64,000 nucleotides of DNA. Origin: JAICLK01 sp963742655. Its GTDB lineage: Bacteria; Patescibacteriota; Saccharimonadia; Saccharimonadales; UBA4665. The notes under the pieces were generated by a model. The model worked only from the letters and a program-made list of their open reading frames with translations, searched no databases and was not told where the DNA came from. Position numbers and translations under genes: made by a program. Below, one piece after another: positions 8,004 through 15,706 of this stretch; the first letter of the stretch is position 1; each line of letters opens with the position of its first letter. The stretch lies in the NCBI GenBank assembly GCA_963742655.1, contig CAVUMM010000005.1:372001-436000 (forward strand), read 5' to 3'.

Positions 8004-8081
8004 CGTCATTCCAGCGCAGGCTGGAATCTAGTCAATAGGGAGTTCATTTCTTACTGGATTCCAGCCTGCGCTGGAATGACG
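8004..8081. repeat. 25-bp perfect inverted repeat (MITE- or REP-like)
   Basis: Arms 8004-8028 and 8057-8081 are perfect 25-base reverse complements separated by 28 bases, and each arm is itself partly palindromic around CATTCCAGC and GCTGGAAT. The same core is found at 3007-3036. It lies between the SRK-motif gene and the promoter of the YHYH gene and would fold into a strong hairpin in RNA. Confidence 0.85.
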
Positions 8082-8091
8082 AAATTTGATG

Positions 8092-8097
8092 TACAAT
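8092..8097 (+). promoter_or_regulatory. -10 element of YHYH gene, leaderless layout
   Basis: TACAAT ends 7 bases before the ATG at 8105. This favours ATG 8105 over the in-frame ATG at 8099. Confidence 0.6.
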
Positions 8098-8104
8098 CAT
8101 GCTT

Positions 8105-9373
8105 ATGGATAATAACGCTTCGCCGACGCCGTCAGAAAATCCGCAAACTGCGCCGCAAACTCCTGAGGGCACAATAAATCCTAATCCGACTCCACAACCT
8201 CAGTCGACGACACCAGCTCAACCGCCAGTCGATTCAGGGCCGCCAATCGAGCCGTTTCGGCCGGTCCAGAAATCACGCAAAAAATTGCGGATTATTATCA
8301 TTGCGGCTGTTGTCGTGCTTGTTATTGCTGCCGGGTTTGGCTGGTGGCATTTCACGCATCACAAGCCCAAGCCGATGGTTGCGGCATCGGTCACGGTTAA
8401 CTCGCAAAAACCAAAGCAATCTGTTGCCGCAAAAGTCCAGGGGTTACAGCTCGATACTAAGAAAAACTATGGCAACAAATATGCCGACGGCATTTTGCCG
8501 GTGGGCGACGGTAAATATTCGACGACCAGCGCAAAAAAGGGTTACGTGTACGCGTGTAGCCAGTACGCTCAGAACCTGTCGACGGACAGCGGCGGGGCAC
8601 AGACGCGCGGGCCGTGGTTCACCGACAATAATACGGAATACGACGTGAACAAAAAGTTGCACGTGCAGGGCAACGTGATGTGGACGGCTGACTTTTCGAA
8701 CAAGGTCAGCGGCAGCACGCGAACCATCGTGACTAACGATTTGCCGACGCACCACACCGGCACCTTCCCGATTATGTCGAGTGATCCGGCATATAGTTAT
8801 GACCGCAACCCGAACAATATCAAGGGCCAGACGCTGACCTTCGCGCTCAATGCTGATCCAGCATACAGTGCTAATCCGAACTGCATGGGCGGCGAAGTCG
8901 GCGTGATGCTGACGGGTGTAGCATTGTTCAGTGCGTTCGACGCTGGCGGCCGAGATGCCGGCGCATGGGAAATTCAGGACAGCTGCGATGGCCACCCACA
9001 GAGTGACGACATCTATCACTACCACACACTGAGCAGCTGTATTAAAAATGTCAGCGTGCACACGGTCATCGGCTATGCACTGGACGGCTTTCCGATAACC
9101 GGGCCGGACGTCGGCACGAATAATGTGCTGACGACAAGCGATTTGGACGAATGCCACGGCTTAGTGAGTCAGATAAATTTGGACGGAAAAAGCGCGACGA
9201 TGTACCACTACGTGATGACCGAGGATTTTCCGTATTCGGCCAGCTGTTACCGCGGCAAAGCCATCCAGCCGCCCGGCATGCAAGAGCAATCTCAAACCCA
9301 GCAGGGGCAACAATCTCAAACCCAACAAGGTCAGCTCCCGCCGCCAAAACAAGGTCGCCCGCCGGCGCAGTAG
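8105..9373 (+). CDS. Membrane-anchored YHYH domain protein
   Basis: A 422-residue protein with a Pro/Thr/Gln-rich cytoplasmic start, one membrane helix near residues 58-80 (IIIIAAVVVLVIAAGFGWW) and a large exterior domain. That domain contains DIYHYHTLSSC near residue 303 and IGYALDGFPITGP shortly after, the hallmarks of the YHYH family, whose biochemical role is not established. Several Cys residues may form disulfides outside the cell. The C-terminus is a low-complexity tail with a repeated QSQTQQGQ. It lies downstream of the tat operon but has its own promoter. The start is chosen from the 7-base spacing to the -10 element. Confidence 0.8.
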   Translation: MDNNASPTPSENPQTAPQTPEGTINPNPTPQPQSTTPAQPPVDSGPPIEPFRPVQKSRKKLRIIIIAAVVVLVIAAGFGWWHFTHHKPKPMVAASVTVNSQKPKQSVAAKVQGLQLDTKKNYGNKYADGILPVGDGKYSTTSAKKGYVYACSQYAQNLSTDSGGAQTRGPWFTDNNTEYDVNKKLHVQGNVMWTADFSNKVSGSTRTIVTNDLPTHHTGTFPIMSSDPAYSYDRNPNNIKGQTLTFALNADPAYSANPNCMGGEVGVMLTGVALFSAFDAGGRDAGAWEIQDSCDGHPQSDDIYHYHTLSSCIKNVSVHTVIGYALDGFPITGPDVGTNNVLTTSDLDECHGLVSQINLDGKSATMYHYVMTEDFPYSASCYRGKAIQPPGMQEQSQTQQGQQSQTQQGQLPPPKQGRPPAQ

Positions 9374-9504
9374 ATACTTTATTAGTGATTACCCTTTCAG
9401 ATAAGCAAATTGTGACACATTTTAATTTTGCCTAGGTGTAGCCACACCCAAATGGGTAAACGCGCTGTATTATGCTCATGGTTTCATTATCACCTTTGCG
9501 GGTC

Positions 9505-9510
9505 TATAAT
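9505..9510 (+). promoter_or_regulatory. -10 element of hicBA, leaderless layout
   Basis: TATAAT ends 7 bases before ATG 9518. It supports the short hicB reading and rejects the longer TTG extension from 9428. Confidence 0.65.
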
Positions 9511-9517
9511 TTGTCTT

Positions 9518-9817
9518 ATGAAAAAGCATCAACTTCAAGACATTACTTTTAATGTGCCTGTACAATTCTTCCTACAGGGTGACGTTTTTGTTGCCTATAC
9601 TCCCGCACTTGACCTTTCGACTTATGGCTCCAATAAGGTAGAGGCGCAAAAGAATTTTCAAGAAGCTATAGCTACATTCTTTAGCAGTTTTGATGATGAA
9701 AGAGAGTTAGGTCAGGTGCTTGTATCTTTGGGGTGGCAAAAGAAAAGAACTACTTGGCAACCACCTAAAATAGACATGCAGAAGGTCACTCTCCCCGCTT
9801 CGTTTATGGTGGCATGA
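9518..9817 (+). CDS. hicB: HicB-like antitoxin
   Basis: A 99-residue protein. The N-terminal half is the partial RNase H-like HicB fold: TFNVPVQFFLQGDVFVAYTPALDLSTYG, split here as FVAYTPALDLSTYG followed by NKVEAQKNFQEAI. HicB binds and neutralises HicA and usually autoregulates the operon. No clear C-terminal DNA-binding helix-turn-helix is visible, so autoregulation is uncertain. It overlaps hicA by four bases (ATGA). The antitoxin-first order is the less common one for this family. Confidence 0.85.
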   Translation: MKKHQLQDITFNVPVQFFLQGDVFVAYTPALDLSTYGSNKVEAQKNFQEAIATFFSSFDDERELGQVLVSLGWQKKRTTWQPPKIDMQKVTLPASFMVA

Positions 9818-10050
9818 GTGCCCTTAAGCCCATACGATGGCAAAAATTTGAAAAAGTATTACTTGCACTTGGATGCGAGTTTCAAAGGCAGAATGGTTCG
9901 CATAGAGTTTATACTTACCCCGAAATCATTAGGCCTATCATTGTACCAGCTCACAAAAAACCAATCCCAGAATTCGTTATCAAGAACAATCTTAGAATTC
10001 TCGGAGTCACAAATAAACAATATAAAGAGTTATTGAAAAAAGTTAAGTAA
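9814..10050 (+). CDS. hicA: HicA-like mRNA interferase toxin
   Basis: A 78-residue protein with the HicA double-stranded RNA-binding-like fold. WQKFEKVLLALGCEF precedes the catalytic segment RQNGSHRVYTYP, which contains the GSH motif with the conserved His. This is followed by IIVPAHKKPIPEF and an ILGVTNKQYKELL helix typical of the family. HicA cleaves mRNA and is held inactive by HicB. It is translated from an ATGA overlap with hicB, which keeps toxin production coupled to antitoxin. Confidence 0.88.
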   Translation: MSALKPIRWQKFEKVLLALGCEFQRQNGSHRVYTYPEIIRPIIVPAHKKPIPEFVIKNNLRILGVTNKQYKELLKKVK

Positions 10051-10086
10051 TTTTTCCTCGCAGAGGAAGGATAGCCGCCGCTCTGC

Positions 10087-10092
10087 TACAAT
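10087..10092 (+). promoter_or_regulatory. Extended -10 element of cupin gene, leaderless layout
   Basis: TGC-TACAAT ends 7 bases before ATG 10100. Confidence 0.6.
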
Positions 10093-10099
10093 AGCGTCC

Positions 10100-10444
10100 A
10101 TGAAACACGTGCCGAAATCCAGCGCTATCAAATTCAAAAACAGTTCGACTTGCTGGGGGCTGGAATATCCATTTGATGACCCGGATATCAACGGCGCGGT
10201 CGGCATCGTTGACGGGCGGTATCCCGAGCAGGGATTCGTGGTGAATGAAAAATGCAAAGAGGCAGTATATGTCGTATCGGGAACCGGCAGCCTGACGACA
10301 GATAACGATGCGGTGAAACTCGCCCCGGGCGACGCTGCGCTGATACCGGCTGGCGAGCCGTATTTTTTCGAAGGTAAAAAGCTGAAAATTTTTATGCCGT
10401 GCACGCCGGCGTGGTATCCGGAACAGCATAAGGAGATTAAATAG
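10100..10444 (+). CDS. Cupin-domain protein
   Basis: A 114-residue single-domain cupin. The beta-barrel signature is visible as EAVYVVSGTGSLTTDN, then KLAPGDAALIPAGEPYFFEG. In this family the two His and one Glu of the canonical metal site are often in G(x)5HxH(x)3-4E; here the His pair is absent (NEKCKEAVYVV), so metal binding is doubtful. The substrate is unknown. It lies 8 bases ahead of a cyclase-family hydrolase and a dehydrogenase, suggesting a small catabolic or detoxifying group. Confidence 0.8.
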   Translation: MKHVPKSSAIKFKNSSTCWGLEYPFDDPDINGAVGIVDGRYPEQGFVVNEKCKEAVYVVSGTGSLTTDNDAVKLAPGDAALIPAGEPYFFEGKKLKIFMPCTPAWYPEQHKEIK

Positions 10445-10452
10445 TATTCGCA

Positions 10453-11061
10453 ATGCTGTACGATTTGACGCAGACGCTGAATGAAAACATTCCGGTATAT
10501 CCGGGTGATCCAAAGGTGAAGGTTGAACAGGCTGGTGTGATTGCCAAAGACGGGTTTTGTGACCATTTGCTGACCATGGGTACACATAACGGCACGCACA
10601 TGGATGCTCCGATGCACATGATCGACGGCGGGAAAGGGCTGAAAGATTATCCGGTTGAGCGATTCGTAGTGCCGGCAGTTTGTATTGATGTCCGCGGCGG
10701 CTTCGATGCTGCGAAGGTTGCCGGGCAAATTCCCGAAGCTGGTATCGGCGTATTGTTCTATTCGGGCGCGAGTGATTATTTTTCGGAGGAAAAATATTGG
10801 CACGAGTATCTGGTGCCGGATGAAGCGACAATCAAAGTGCTCATCGACAAAAAAGTCTCAATCGTTGGCGTAGACACGGGCAGTTTTGATATAGCCGAAG
10901 ATTTTCCGGTTCACAAAGCATTGCTTGCCGCTGACATCTTACTTATCGAAAACCTGACGAACTTAGCACCGCTTGCCGGCAAAAGCTTTGAACTTTGCGC
11001 GTTGCCCATAAAACTCGAACAGGATGGTGCACCGGCACGCGTTATTGCGAAACTAGAGTAA
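10453..11061 (+). CDS. Cyclase-family metal hydrolase (kynurenine formamidase-like)
   Basis: A 202-residue protein of the putative cyclase family (PF04199). The metal-binding signature HNGTHMDAPMHM is complete near residue 45, after the typical start YDLTQTLNENIPVYPGDP. Members hydrolyse N-formylkynurenine, isatin or other amide and lactam bonds using Mn or Zn. No kynurenine pathway gene is seen nearby, so the substrate is open. It lies between a cupin and an SDR dehydrogenase. A TAGTAT lies 5 bases before the ATG, so an internal start is possible. Confidence 0.88.
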   Translation: MLYDLTQTLNENIPVYPGDPKVKVEQAGVIAKDGFCDHLLTMGTHNGTHMDAPMHMIDGGKGLKDYPVERFVVPAVCIDVRGGFDAAKVAGQIPEAGIGVLFYSGASDYFSEEKYWHEYLVPDEATIKVLIDKKVSIVGVDTGSFDIAEDFPVHKALLAADILLIENLTNLAPLAGKSFELCALPIKLEQDGAPARVIAKLE

Positions 11062-11067
11062 TCTCCC

Positions 11068-11073
11068 TACAAT
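11068..11073 (+). promoter_or_regulatory. -10 element of SDR gene, leaderless layout
   Basis: TACAAT ends 7 bases before ATG 11081. Confidence 0.6.
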
Positions 11074-11080
11074 TGCTGGC

Positions 11081-11824
11081 ATGACTAAAACAATCTTGAT
11101 TACAGGGTCGAGCCGTGGCATCGGCAAGGCAATTGCAAAACTTGCGCACGAAAAGGGTTACAAAGTAATCGTGCACGGCAAGAAGAATTCGGCAGAATTG
11201 CAGGGAGTTCACGAGGAGATTCCCGGTTCAATAATGACGCACTTTGATGTGGCGGATAAAGATGAACCGCACAAAGTCATCGGAAAAATTCTCGAACAGG
11301 TCGGCACCATCGATGTGTTGGTGAACAATGCTGGCGTGGCCCGAAATTTCCTGAGTGACGTGGCAGAGATGGACGACGACAAAGCGGTCGAAGAATATCG
11401 AACCAATGTGCTTGGCACGCTGCATTGTATCCAAGCAGTGCTTCCAAAAATGCTCGTGGCCAAAGCGGGGGCGGTCATAAACTTAGCATCAATCAAGGGC
11501 CAGCTGAATCTGGCTACCACGAGCACGTTGACTTACGCTGCGACCAAAGCCGGCGTTATCTCGATTACCAAAGCGCTCGCCAAAACGTATGGAGATAAGG
11601 GTATACGATTCAACAGCGTCTCCCCCGGCTATACGGAAACCGACCAAGTGAACGATTGGAACGAACAAACGTTCAATCGCATCAACAATGGAACAATCCT
11701 CGGCCGCATCGCCAAGCCGGAAGAAATCGCGCCGCTCGTACTTTTCCTCGCGTCCGAAGATGCCAGCTACATCACCGGCGAAGATTTCCTCGTCGACGGC
11801 GGCTACGCGATCAAAGGAAAATAA
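11081..11824 (+). CDS. SDR-family oxidoreductase (FabG-like)
   Basis: A 247-residue classical short-chain dehydrogenase/reductase. The nucleotide-binding motif TGSSRGIG is at residues 8-15, NNAG near 88, the catalytic Ser in NLASIKG, and YAATKAG carries the catalytic Tyr and Lys. The C-terminus (ITGEDFLVDGGYAI) is typical of FabG-type reductases. The HGKKN segment after the second strand suggests NADPH. Without other fatty acid synthesis genes here it is safer to call it a general SDR; Patescibacteria usually lack fatty acid synthesis. Confidence 0.9.
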   Translation: MTKTILITGSSRGIGKAIAKLAHEKGYKVIVHGKKNSAELQGVHEEIPGSIMTHFDVADKDEPHKVIGKILEQVGTIDVLVNNAGVARNFLSDVAEMDDDKAVEEYRTNVLGTLHCIQAVLPKMLVAKAGAVINLASIKGQLNLATTSTLTYAATKAGVISITKALAKTYGDKGIRFNSVSPGYTETDQVNDWNEQTFNRINNGTILGRIAKPEEIAPLVLFLASEDASYITGEDFLVDGGYAIKGK

Positions 11825-11830
11825 AACTGT

Positions 11831-11836
11831 TATAAT
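11831..11836 (+). promoter_or_regulatory. Extended -10 element of first GNAT gene, leaderless layout
   Basis: TGT-TATAAT ends 7 bases before ATG 11844, which fixes the start of the acetyltransferase and rejects a 52-codon extension into the SDR gene. Confidence 0.65.
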
Positions 11837-11843
11837 TGCAAAC

Positions 11844-12371
11844 ATGACAGAGGTTGTGCGCGGTTCGCTGGATAGAAACGAGATAGATGCGCAGATCGGC
11901 GGAATGGTTCTGAAGCGGCTCGGGCCCGACGACGCTGAAACTGTCCGCGAACTGGTAATGTACGATCCGGATCATTTTTGGAAGGTGGGAGAAATCATGC
12001 CTAAGCACTGCGCAACGGTCGAGACTACACGGCAGTGGATAGCAGGCAAAACACGGTCGGGATTACTGGATGGCGGTAATAAATTCGGCATGTACGCTGC
12101 CGGGGAAATGGTCGGTTGTACAGGTTATAGGGTAAAAGATTCTAAGACGGCCGAAATTTGGTACTGGGTCGGCGCGCAACACGGCGGTCAAGGCCATGCG
12201 CCTGATGCCATCCGAACGCTGCTATCATTTTTGTTCCAAGATGGTTTTTCGGCTGCCACGGCAAGAACTCGGCTAGACAATGCGCGATCTAGGCGAGTAT
12301 TGCGCAAAGAGGGTTTTGTCGAATATGGTATCTACGATGGTTTTGCCCAAAACATCATTTACGCCGCTTAG
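11844..12371 (+). CDS. GNAT-family N-acetyltransferase, copy 1
   Basis: A 175-residue acetyltransferase of the RimJ/RimL-like GNAT type. EIWYWVGAQHGGQGHAPDAI is the strand-4 and acetyl-CoA pyrophosphate-binding segment (Q/RxxGxG/A), and ARTRLDNARSRRVLRKEGF is the C-terminal helix with the usual Asn and Lys. It shares GEIMP, a W after about 12 residues, and EIWYWxG with the next gene at 12440-13012, so the two are tandem paralogues. The acceptor is unknown. Confidence 0.85.
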   Translation: MTEVVRGSLDRNEIDAQIGGMVLKRLGPDDAETVRELVMYDPDHFWKVGEIMPKHCATVETTRQWIAGKTRSGLLDGGNKFGMYAAGEMVGCTGYRVKDSKTAEIWYWVGAQHGGQGHAPDAIRTLLSFLFQDGFSAATARTRLDNARSRRVLRKEGFVEYGIYDGFAQNIIYAA

Positions 12372-12426
12372 CGCGCGCTGGGATGTAGCCGGGCTTTGTA
12401 GATTGAATCTGGCTTGAGTTTAAATT

Positions 12427-12432
12427 TATACT
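12427..12432 (+). promoter_or_regulatory. -10 element of second GNAT gene, leaderless layout
   Basis: TATACT ends 7 bases before ATG 12440. Confidence 0.55.
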
Positions 12433-12439
12433 TGTAAAT

Positions 12440-13012
12440 ATGTCAGATATATTGCGTCAGCCGCCGTTCGGCAGCATGAATAGCTCGGATGTCGGCGAAG
12501 TAACGCTGAAACTGCTTCGAGAGAAAGATGAAGGCTTGGTTCGAGGTTTGGTAGAATATGACCCGCAACATTTTACTCAGGTAGGCGAAATAATGCCCGA
12601 AATCTGTAGCTCGCCAGAATTACTGCGGGAATGGGTCAGGGGTGAACGTCCGTTCGAAGCGAAATTCGCCCGTGTCGTCAAATTCGGCTCGTGGGTTACC
12701 GGTACGATGGTCGGATGCGCCGGCTTCAGGGAGCACGATCCTTCAGTCGCGGAAATTTGGTACTGGATTGGCGGAGAGCACATAAGGCGCGGCTATGGCG
12801 CGGCGTCAATACTCATGTTAAGGGATATCTTGTTCCTCCAGGGCTATCCGGAAGTTACTGCCTTTACGTATCAGTCAAACAAAGCGTCCCTGGGCGCGTT
12901 GGGCAAAACAGACTTCAGGTGTGTCGATAGATTACGCGCCGATGGCCGCAACTATCTGCGCTACAGTGCGTATGCCAGGGAATTTAACGTCGGCAGTTTG
13001 CGCAATCGCTAA
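12440..13012 (+). CDS. GNAT-family N-acetyltransferase, copy 2
   Basis: A 190-residue paralogue of the preceding acetyltransferase. EIWYWIGGEHIRRGYGAASI forms the acetyl-CoA-binding motif (RRGYGA), and TYQSNKASLGALGKTDFRC the C-terminal motif. Compared with copy 1 it keeps GEIMPEIC and the EIWYW strand but differs in the N-terminus and tail, consistent with an old duplication and a different acceptor. It has its own promoter. Confidence 0.83.
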   Translation: MSDILRQPPFGSMNSSDVGEVTLKLLREKDEGLVRGLVEYDPQHFTQVGEIMPEICSSPELLREWVRGERPFEAKFARVVKFGSWVTGTMVGCAGFREHDPSVAEIWYWIGGEHIRRGYGAASILMLRDILFLQGYPEVTAFTYQSNKASLGALGKTDFRCVDRLRADGRNYLRYSAYAREFNVGSLRNR

Positions 13013-13070
13013 CCCGGAAGCTTTTGACGAGCATATTTAGCGGTGTTCACGTTTTAGCGCCGGCAGGAGG

Positions 13071-13076
13071 TATAAT
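13071..13076 (+). promoter_or_regulatory. -10 element, leaderless layout
   Basis: TATAAT ends 7 bases before ATG 13084. This favours ATG 13084 over ATG 13078. Confidence 0.6.
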
Positions 13077-13083
13077 CATGGTT

Positions 13084-14046
13084 ATGGATGAAAAAAATGT
13101 CGAGTCCACCGGTCAGGAACACGATGCGGCTGAACAGCCACAGGCCGAAGGTCAGCCAAACGGTGCTTCCGAAGTTTCGAGCGGCGAGCAGACGAATCCC
13201 TCTGTCGATAGCGGTGAGCAGGATATTTTCGAAGCCGCGTCGCACGCCACGGATTCAACAGAATATTCACAATACATGCCGCTTCGCAAGCCGAAGAAAA
13301 AATGGCCGAAGGTAGTCGGCTTGGTGTTACTGGGATTGATAGTGTTGGCTGCGGTCGGAGCGGGCGGATTTGTGCTGGCAAAGCATTTTTCATCGTCAAA
13401 GCCGGCGGCACAGACAAACTCAAAGGCAAAACAGCAGAACACGCAAGCGAGTTCAGGCTCGCAGCCGCAAACCCAACCTCAAACCCAGGCCACCACGACG
13501 ACCAAGCAGTATACGTCAACCAACCTCAAATTAAGTTTCAGCTATCCCGATAAGTGGGTAGTTGTCGATAGCGGCGGCGGCAAACTGACCGTCACTTCGC
13601 CGTCCACGCAGCTGACGGGCGCGGATGGTCAGACGCAGACCGGCGAAATAATCATGCAGGTCGAAAACCAGGCATCGGCTGACATGAGCGCGTTCAAAAC
13701 CGGCAGCGCCGTGGCCGTACTTCCATCGCAGAAAATTGCTTATTCCAACCCGACCGGAACGCAGCGCGCCAACACTTACCTGAGTTTCTTGCAGTACGCA
13801 GCGACCACCACGCATGGCGCGCTGGATGGCGTGTACATCACCGGCAATTTGGGCTATACCAAAGGTCAAACTATACCCGAAAGCGACGTGGCGAAAGTCG
13901 ATCCGTTGGTGCGCGTGGTTTTCGTAAAATGCTCGGATACGAAATGCTCCAGTACGACACCGCTCAGTATCAGCTCAGACGCTTGGAATGATAGCAGCTT
14001 CAACGGCCCAATCGTAACCATGCTGAAATCGCTGGCGATTCAGTAA
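13084..14046 (+). CDS. Membrane-anchored protein with PsbP-like exterior domain
   Basis: A 320-residue protein with an acidic Gln/Glu-rich cytoplasmic start, a basic KKPKKKWPK stop-transfer region, one membrane helix near residues 78-98 (VVGLVLLGLIVLAAVGAGGFVLA), a Gln/Thr linker and a C-terminal domain. That domain begins with YTSTNLKLSFSYPDKWVVVD, a signature seen in PsbP/LpqN-like lipoprotein domains. One Cys pair (KCSDTKCSS) sits near the end. The function is unknown; such proteins are common in Saccharibacteria. Confidence 0.65.
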   Translation: MDEKNVESTGQEHDAAEQPQAEGQPNGASEVSSGEQTNPSVDSGEQDIFEAASHATDSTEYSQYMPLRKPKKKWPKVVGLVLLGLIVLAAVGAGGFVLAKHFSSSKPAAQTNSKAKQQNTQASSGSQPQTQPQTQATTTTKQYTSTNLKLSFSYPDKWVVVDSGGGKLTVTSPSTQLTGADGQTQTGEIIMQVENQASADMSAFKTGSAVAVLPSQKIAYSNPTGTQRANTYLSFLQYAATTTHGALDGVYITGNLGYTKGQTIPESDVAKVDPLVRVVFVKCSDTKCSSTTPLSISSDAWNDSSFNGPIVTMLKSLAIQ

Positions 14047-14075
14047 AGCTTTAGACCCTCTGGCACTATGCTGCG

Positions 14076-15017
14076 ATGAATTCAAATAAAAACCGTACCC
14101 TCATTACGCCAAAAGGCACCTTGTCGTTAGTCGTGCTGGCTGCGATTTACGCGTTGTTTGGTGTCGTAGCGCGTTATTTGAGTACCGGGCTGGGCCTGTT
14201 TGAACAGTGGTATTTGCGGCTTGGAGTAGCATTTTTAATCGCCGCAGTTGTATTTCACCGGCAAATTGATTGGCGGAAATTTAAGAACCTGCCGTCACAC
14301 GAATGGTGGGTTCTATTGTTTCGGGTGGTTGCCGGGCAGGTGATTGGCATTGCCTTTTTTACGGTCGCGGCCGAAAAGACTCAAATCGGCGTATTGGCTT
14401 TTATGAGTGCGTTGCCGGCAAGTTCGCTGCTTGGCATCATATTGTTCCGCGAAAAACTGACCTGGCAGCGGACGGCATTGCTGGCATTATCATTTTTCGG
14501 CGCTGCGATAATTGTAGTGAACAGTGTGCATGATTTGACGAATTTTAACGTAGGCGCGCTGTTGGCGCTACTATCGACCATATTTTTTGGACTGATGCTC
14601 GTAGGGCGGCGATGGCACTCCGGCAAATTGAATAATCAGGAAATAACTGTCGCCATGCTTGGCATAGCCTGTATTGCAACATACCTTTTGAGTTTGATTC
14701 TTTACCGGCGCTGGTTCATCCCCCTGTCGCATTGGAATTCAATCTTCAGTTTGGTGGTACTGGCCGCAGGCGGCTTGAGTGTAGCTTCGATTTATCTTGC
14801 AAACTACGGCTTCGAACACGTCAGCGCAGTCGTCGCGGGCAATATCCTGACACTCGAGGAATTATTCGGCCCGCTCTTCGGCTGGATATTTTACGGCGAG
14901 GTTTTGGTGCCCAGGGTTATCGTTGGCGGAATAATCATCCTTCTGTCGGTAATCCTTATGAACCAACTGGCCCGCCGCGAACACCATGCCGCTCAAATAG
15001 CGATAGCGCCGGATTAA
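14076..15017 (+). CDS. EamA/DMT-family transporter
   Basis: A 313-residue membrane protein with about ten helices arranged as two EamA repeats. The first repeat includes AVVFHRQIDW and FFTVAAEKTQIGVLAFMSALP; the second ends LTLEELFGPLFGWIFYGEVLVPRVIVGG, which is characteristic of drug/metabolite exporters. The substrate cannot be told from sequence. It may export amino acids or metabolites, or import as in other DMT members. A CACTAT lies 6 bases before the start. Confidence 0.85.
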   Translation: MNSNKNRTLITPKGTLSLVVLAAIYALFGVVARYLSTGLGLFEQWYLRLGVAFLIAAVVFHRQIDWRKFKNLPSHEWWVLLFRVVAGQVIGIAFFTVAAEKTQIGVLAFMSALPASSLLGIILFREKLTWQRTALLALSFFGAAIIVVNSVHDLTNFNVGALLALLSTIFFGLMLVGRRWHSGKLNNQEITVAMLGIACIATYLLSLILYRRWFIPLSHWNSIFSLVVLAAGGLSVASIYLANYGFEHVSAVVAGNILTLEELFGPLFGWIFYGEVLVPRVIVGGIIILLSVILMNQLARREHHAAQIAIAPD

Positions 15018-15022
15018 TCTGA

Positions 15023-15028
15023 TAAAAT
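15023..15028 (+). promoter_or_regulatory. Extended -10 element of SGNH hydrolase gene 1, leaderless layout
   Basis: TGA-TAAAAT ends 7 bases before ATG 15036. Confidence 0.55.
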
Positions 15029-15035
15029 TGCATCA

Positions 15036-15665
15036 ATGAGAGTTTTGGTTTTCGGCGACAGTATCGCACATGGTACGTGGGATAAAGAGGGCGGCGGCTG
15101 GGTTGAGCGCCTGAATTTAGAACGTGGCTGGAGAAATGCGAAGGCCACAGAATCTGCCTATCACGATTTTTATAATTTGAGTATTTCGGGTGATACGTCG
15201 ACGGGAGTTGTCGCGCGTATTGAACCGGAAATTCGGGCCCGAAAATGGTCCGATGCGCCATTCATAGTTGTGGTGGCGATAGGCACGAACGATTCCAATA
15301 GTTCCCCGCGTCAACATGTCGAATTATCTCGATTTCGGGAGAATCTGGAAAAGATCGTATCCTTGTCACGAAAATTCACCGACAAAATATTGTTCGTCGG
15401 ATTGCCGTCGGTTGACGAAACGCTATCAAACCCGTGGATTGAAGACGAGTCAATTTGTTTCACGAACAACGAACTGCAAAAGTACGAAGAGACAATTCGA
15501 AAGATGTGTGTTCGCCAAAACCTTCCGTTCGTTGCGATTCACGAAATGTTCCAAGCCGAGCAGGCCCAACATAATCTGCTGCCAGACGGATTGCATCCAA
15601 ATAGTGCAGGGCACGAACTCATCGCCAATCTTGTGCTACCGGAGCTCGATAAACTTCTTCGATAA
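15036..15665 (+). CDS. SGNH/GDSL hydrolase, copy 1
   Basis: A 209-residue esterase of the SGNH family. All four blocks are visible: block I FGDSIAHGTW with the nucleophile Ser, block II SISGDTSTG, block III AIGTNDSN with the Asn, and block V DGLHPNSAGHEL with the Asp-x-x-His pair. It has no signal peptide, so it is intracellular. Members deacylate lipids, sugars or acyl-CoA; the substrate is unknown. A paralogue follows 41 bases later. Confidence 0.9.
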   Translation: MRVLVFGDSIAHGTWDKEGGGWVERLNLERGWRNAKATESAYHDFYNLSISGDTSTGVVARIEPEIRARKWSDAPFIVVVAIGTNDSNSSPRQHVELSRFRENLEKIVSLSRKFTDKILFVGLPSVDETLSNPWIEDESICFTNNELQKYEETIRKMCVRQNLPFVAIHEMFQAEQAQHNLLPDGLHPNSAGHELIANLVLPELDKLLR

Positions 15666-15693
15666 AATGCCGGTTTTAATTATATGTTTCTGT

Positions 15694-15699
15694 TACAAT
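15694..15699 (+). promoter_or_regulatory. Extended -10 element of SGNH hydrolase gene 2, leaderless layout
   Basis: TGT-TACAAT ends 7 bases before ATG 15707. Confidence 0.6.
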
Positions 15700-15706
15700 C
15701 GTCCCG

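Noticed and set aside
8444..9157. Long minus-strand open frame opposite the YHYH gene
   Set aside because: It mirrors the YHYH gene, has no start signal and a composition rich in Val/Ala/Arg typical of antisense frames.
9428..9517. Upstream extension of hicB from TTG 9428
   Set aside because: The TATAAT at 9505-9510 lies inside it and directs transcription from ATG 9518.
10030..10831. Two long minus-strand frames opposite the cupin and cyclase genes
   Set aside because: Both are shadows of well-supported plus-strand genes and contain no domain.
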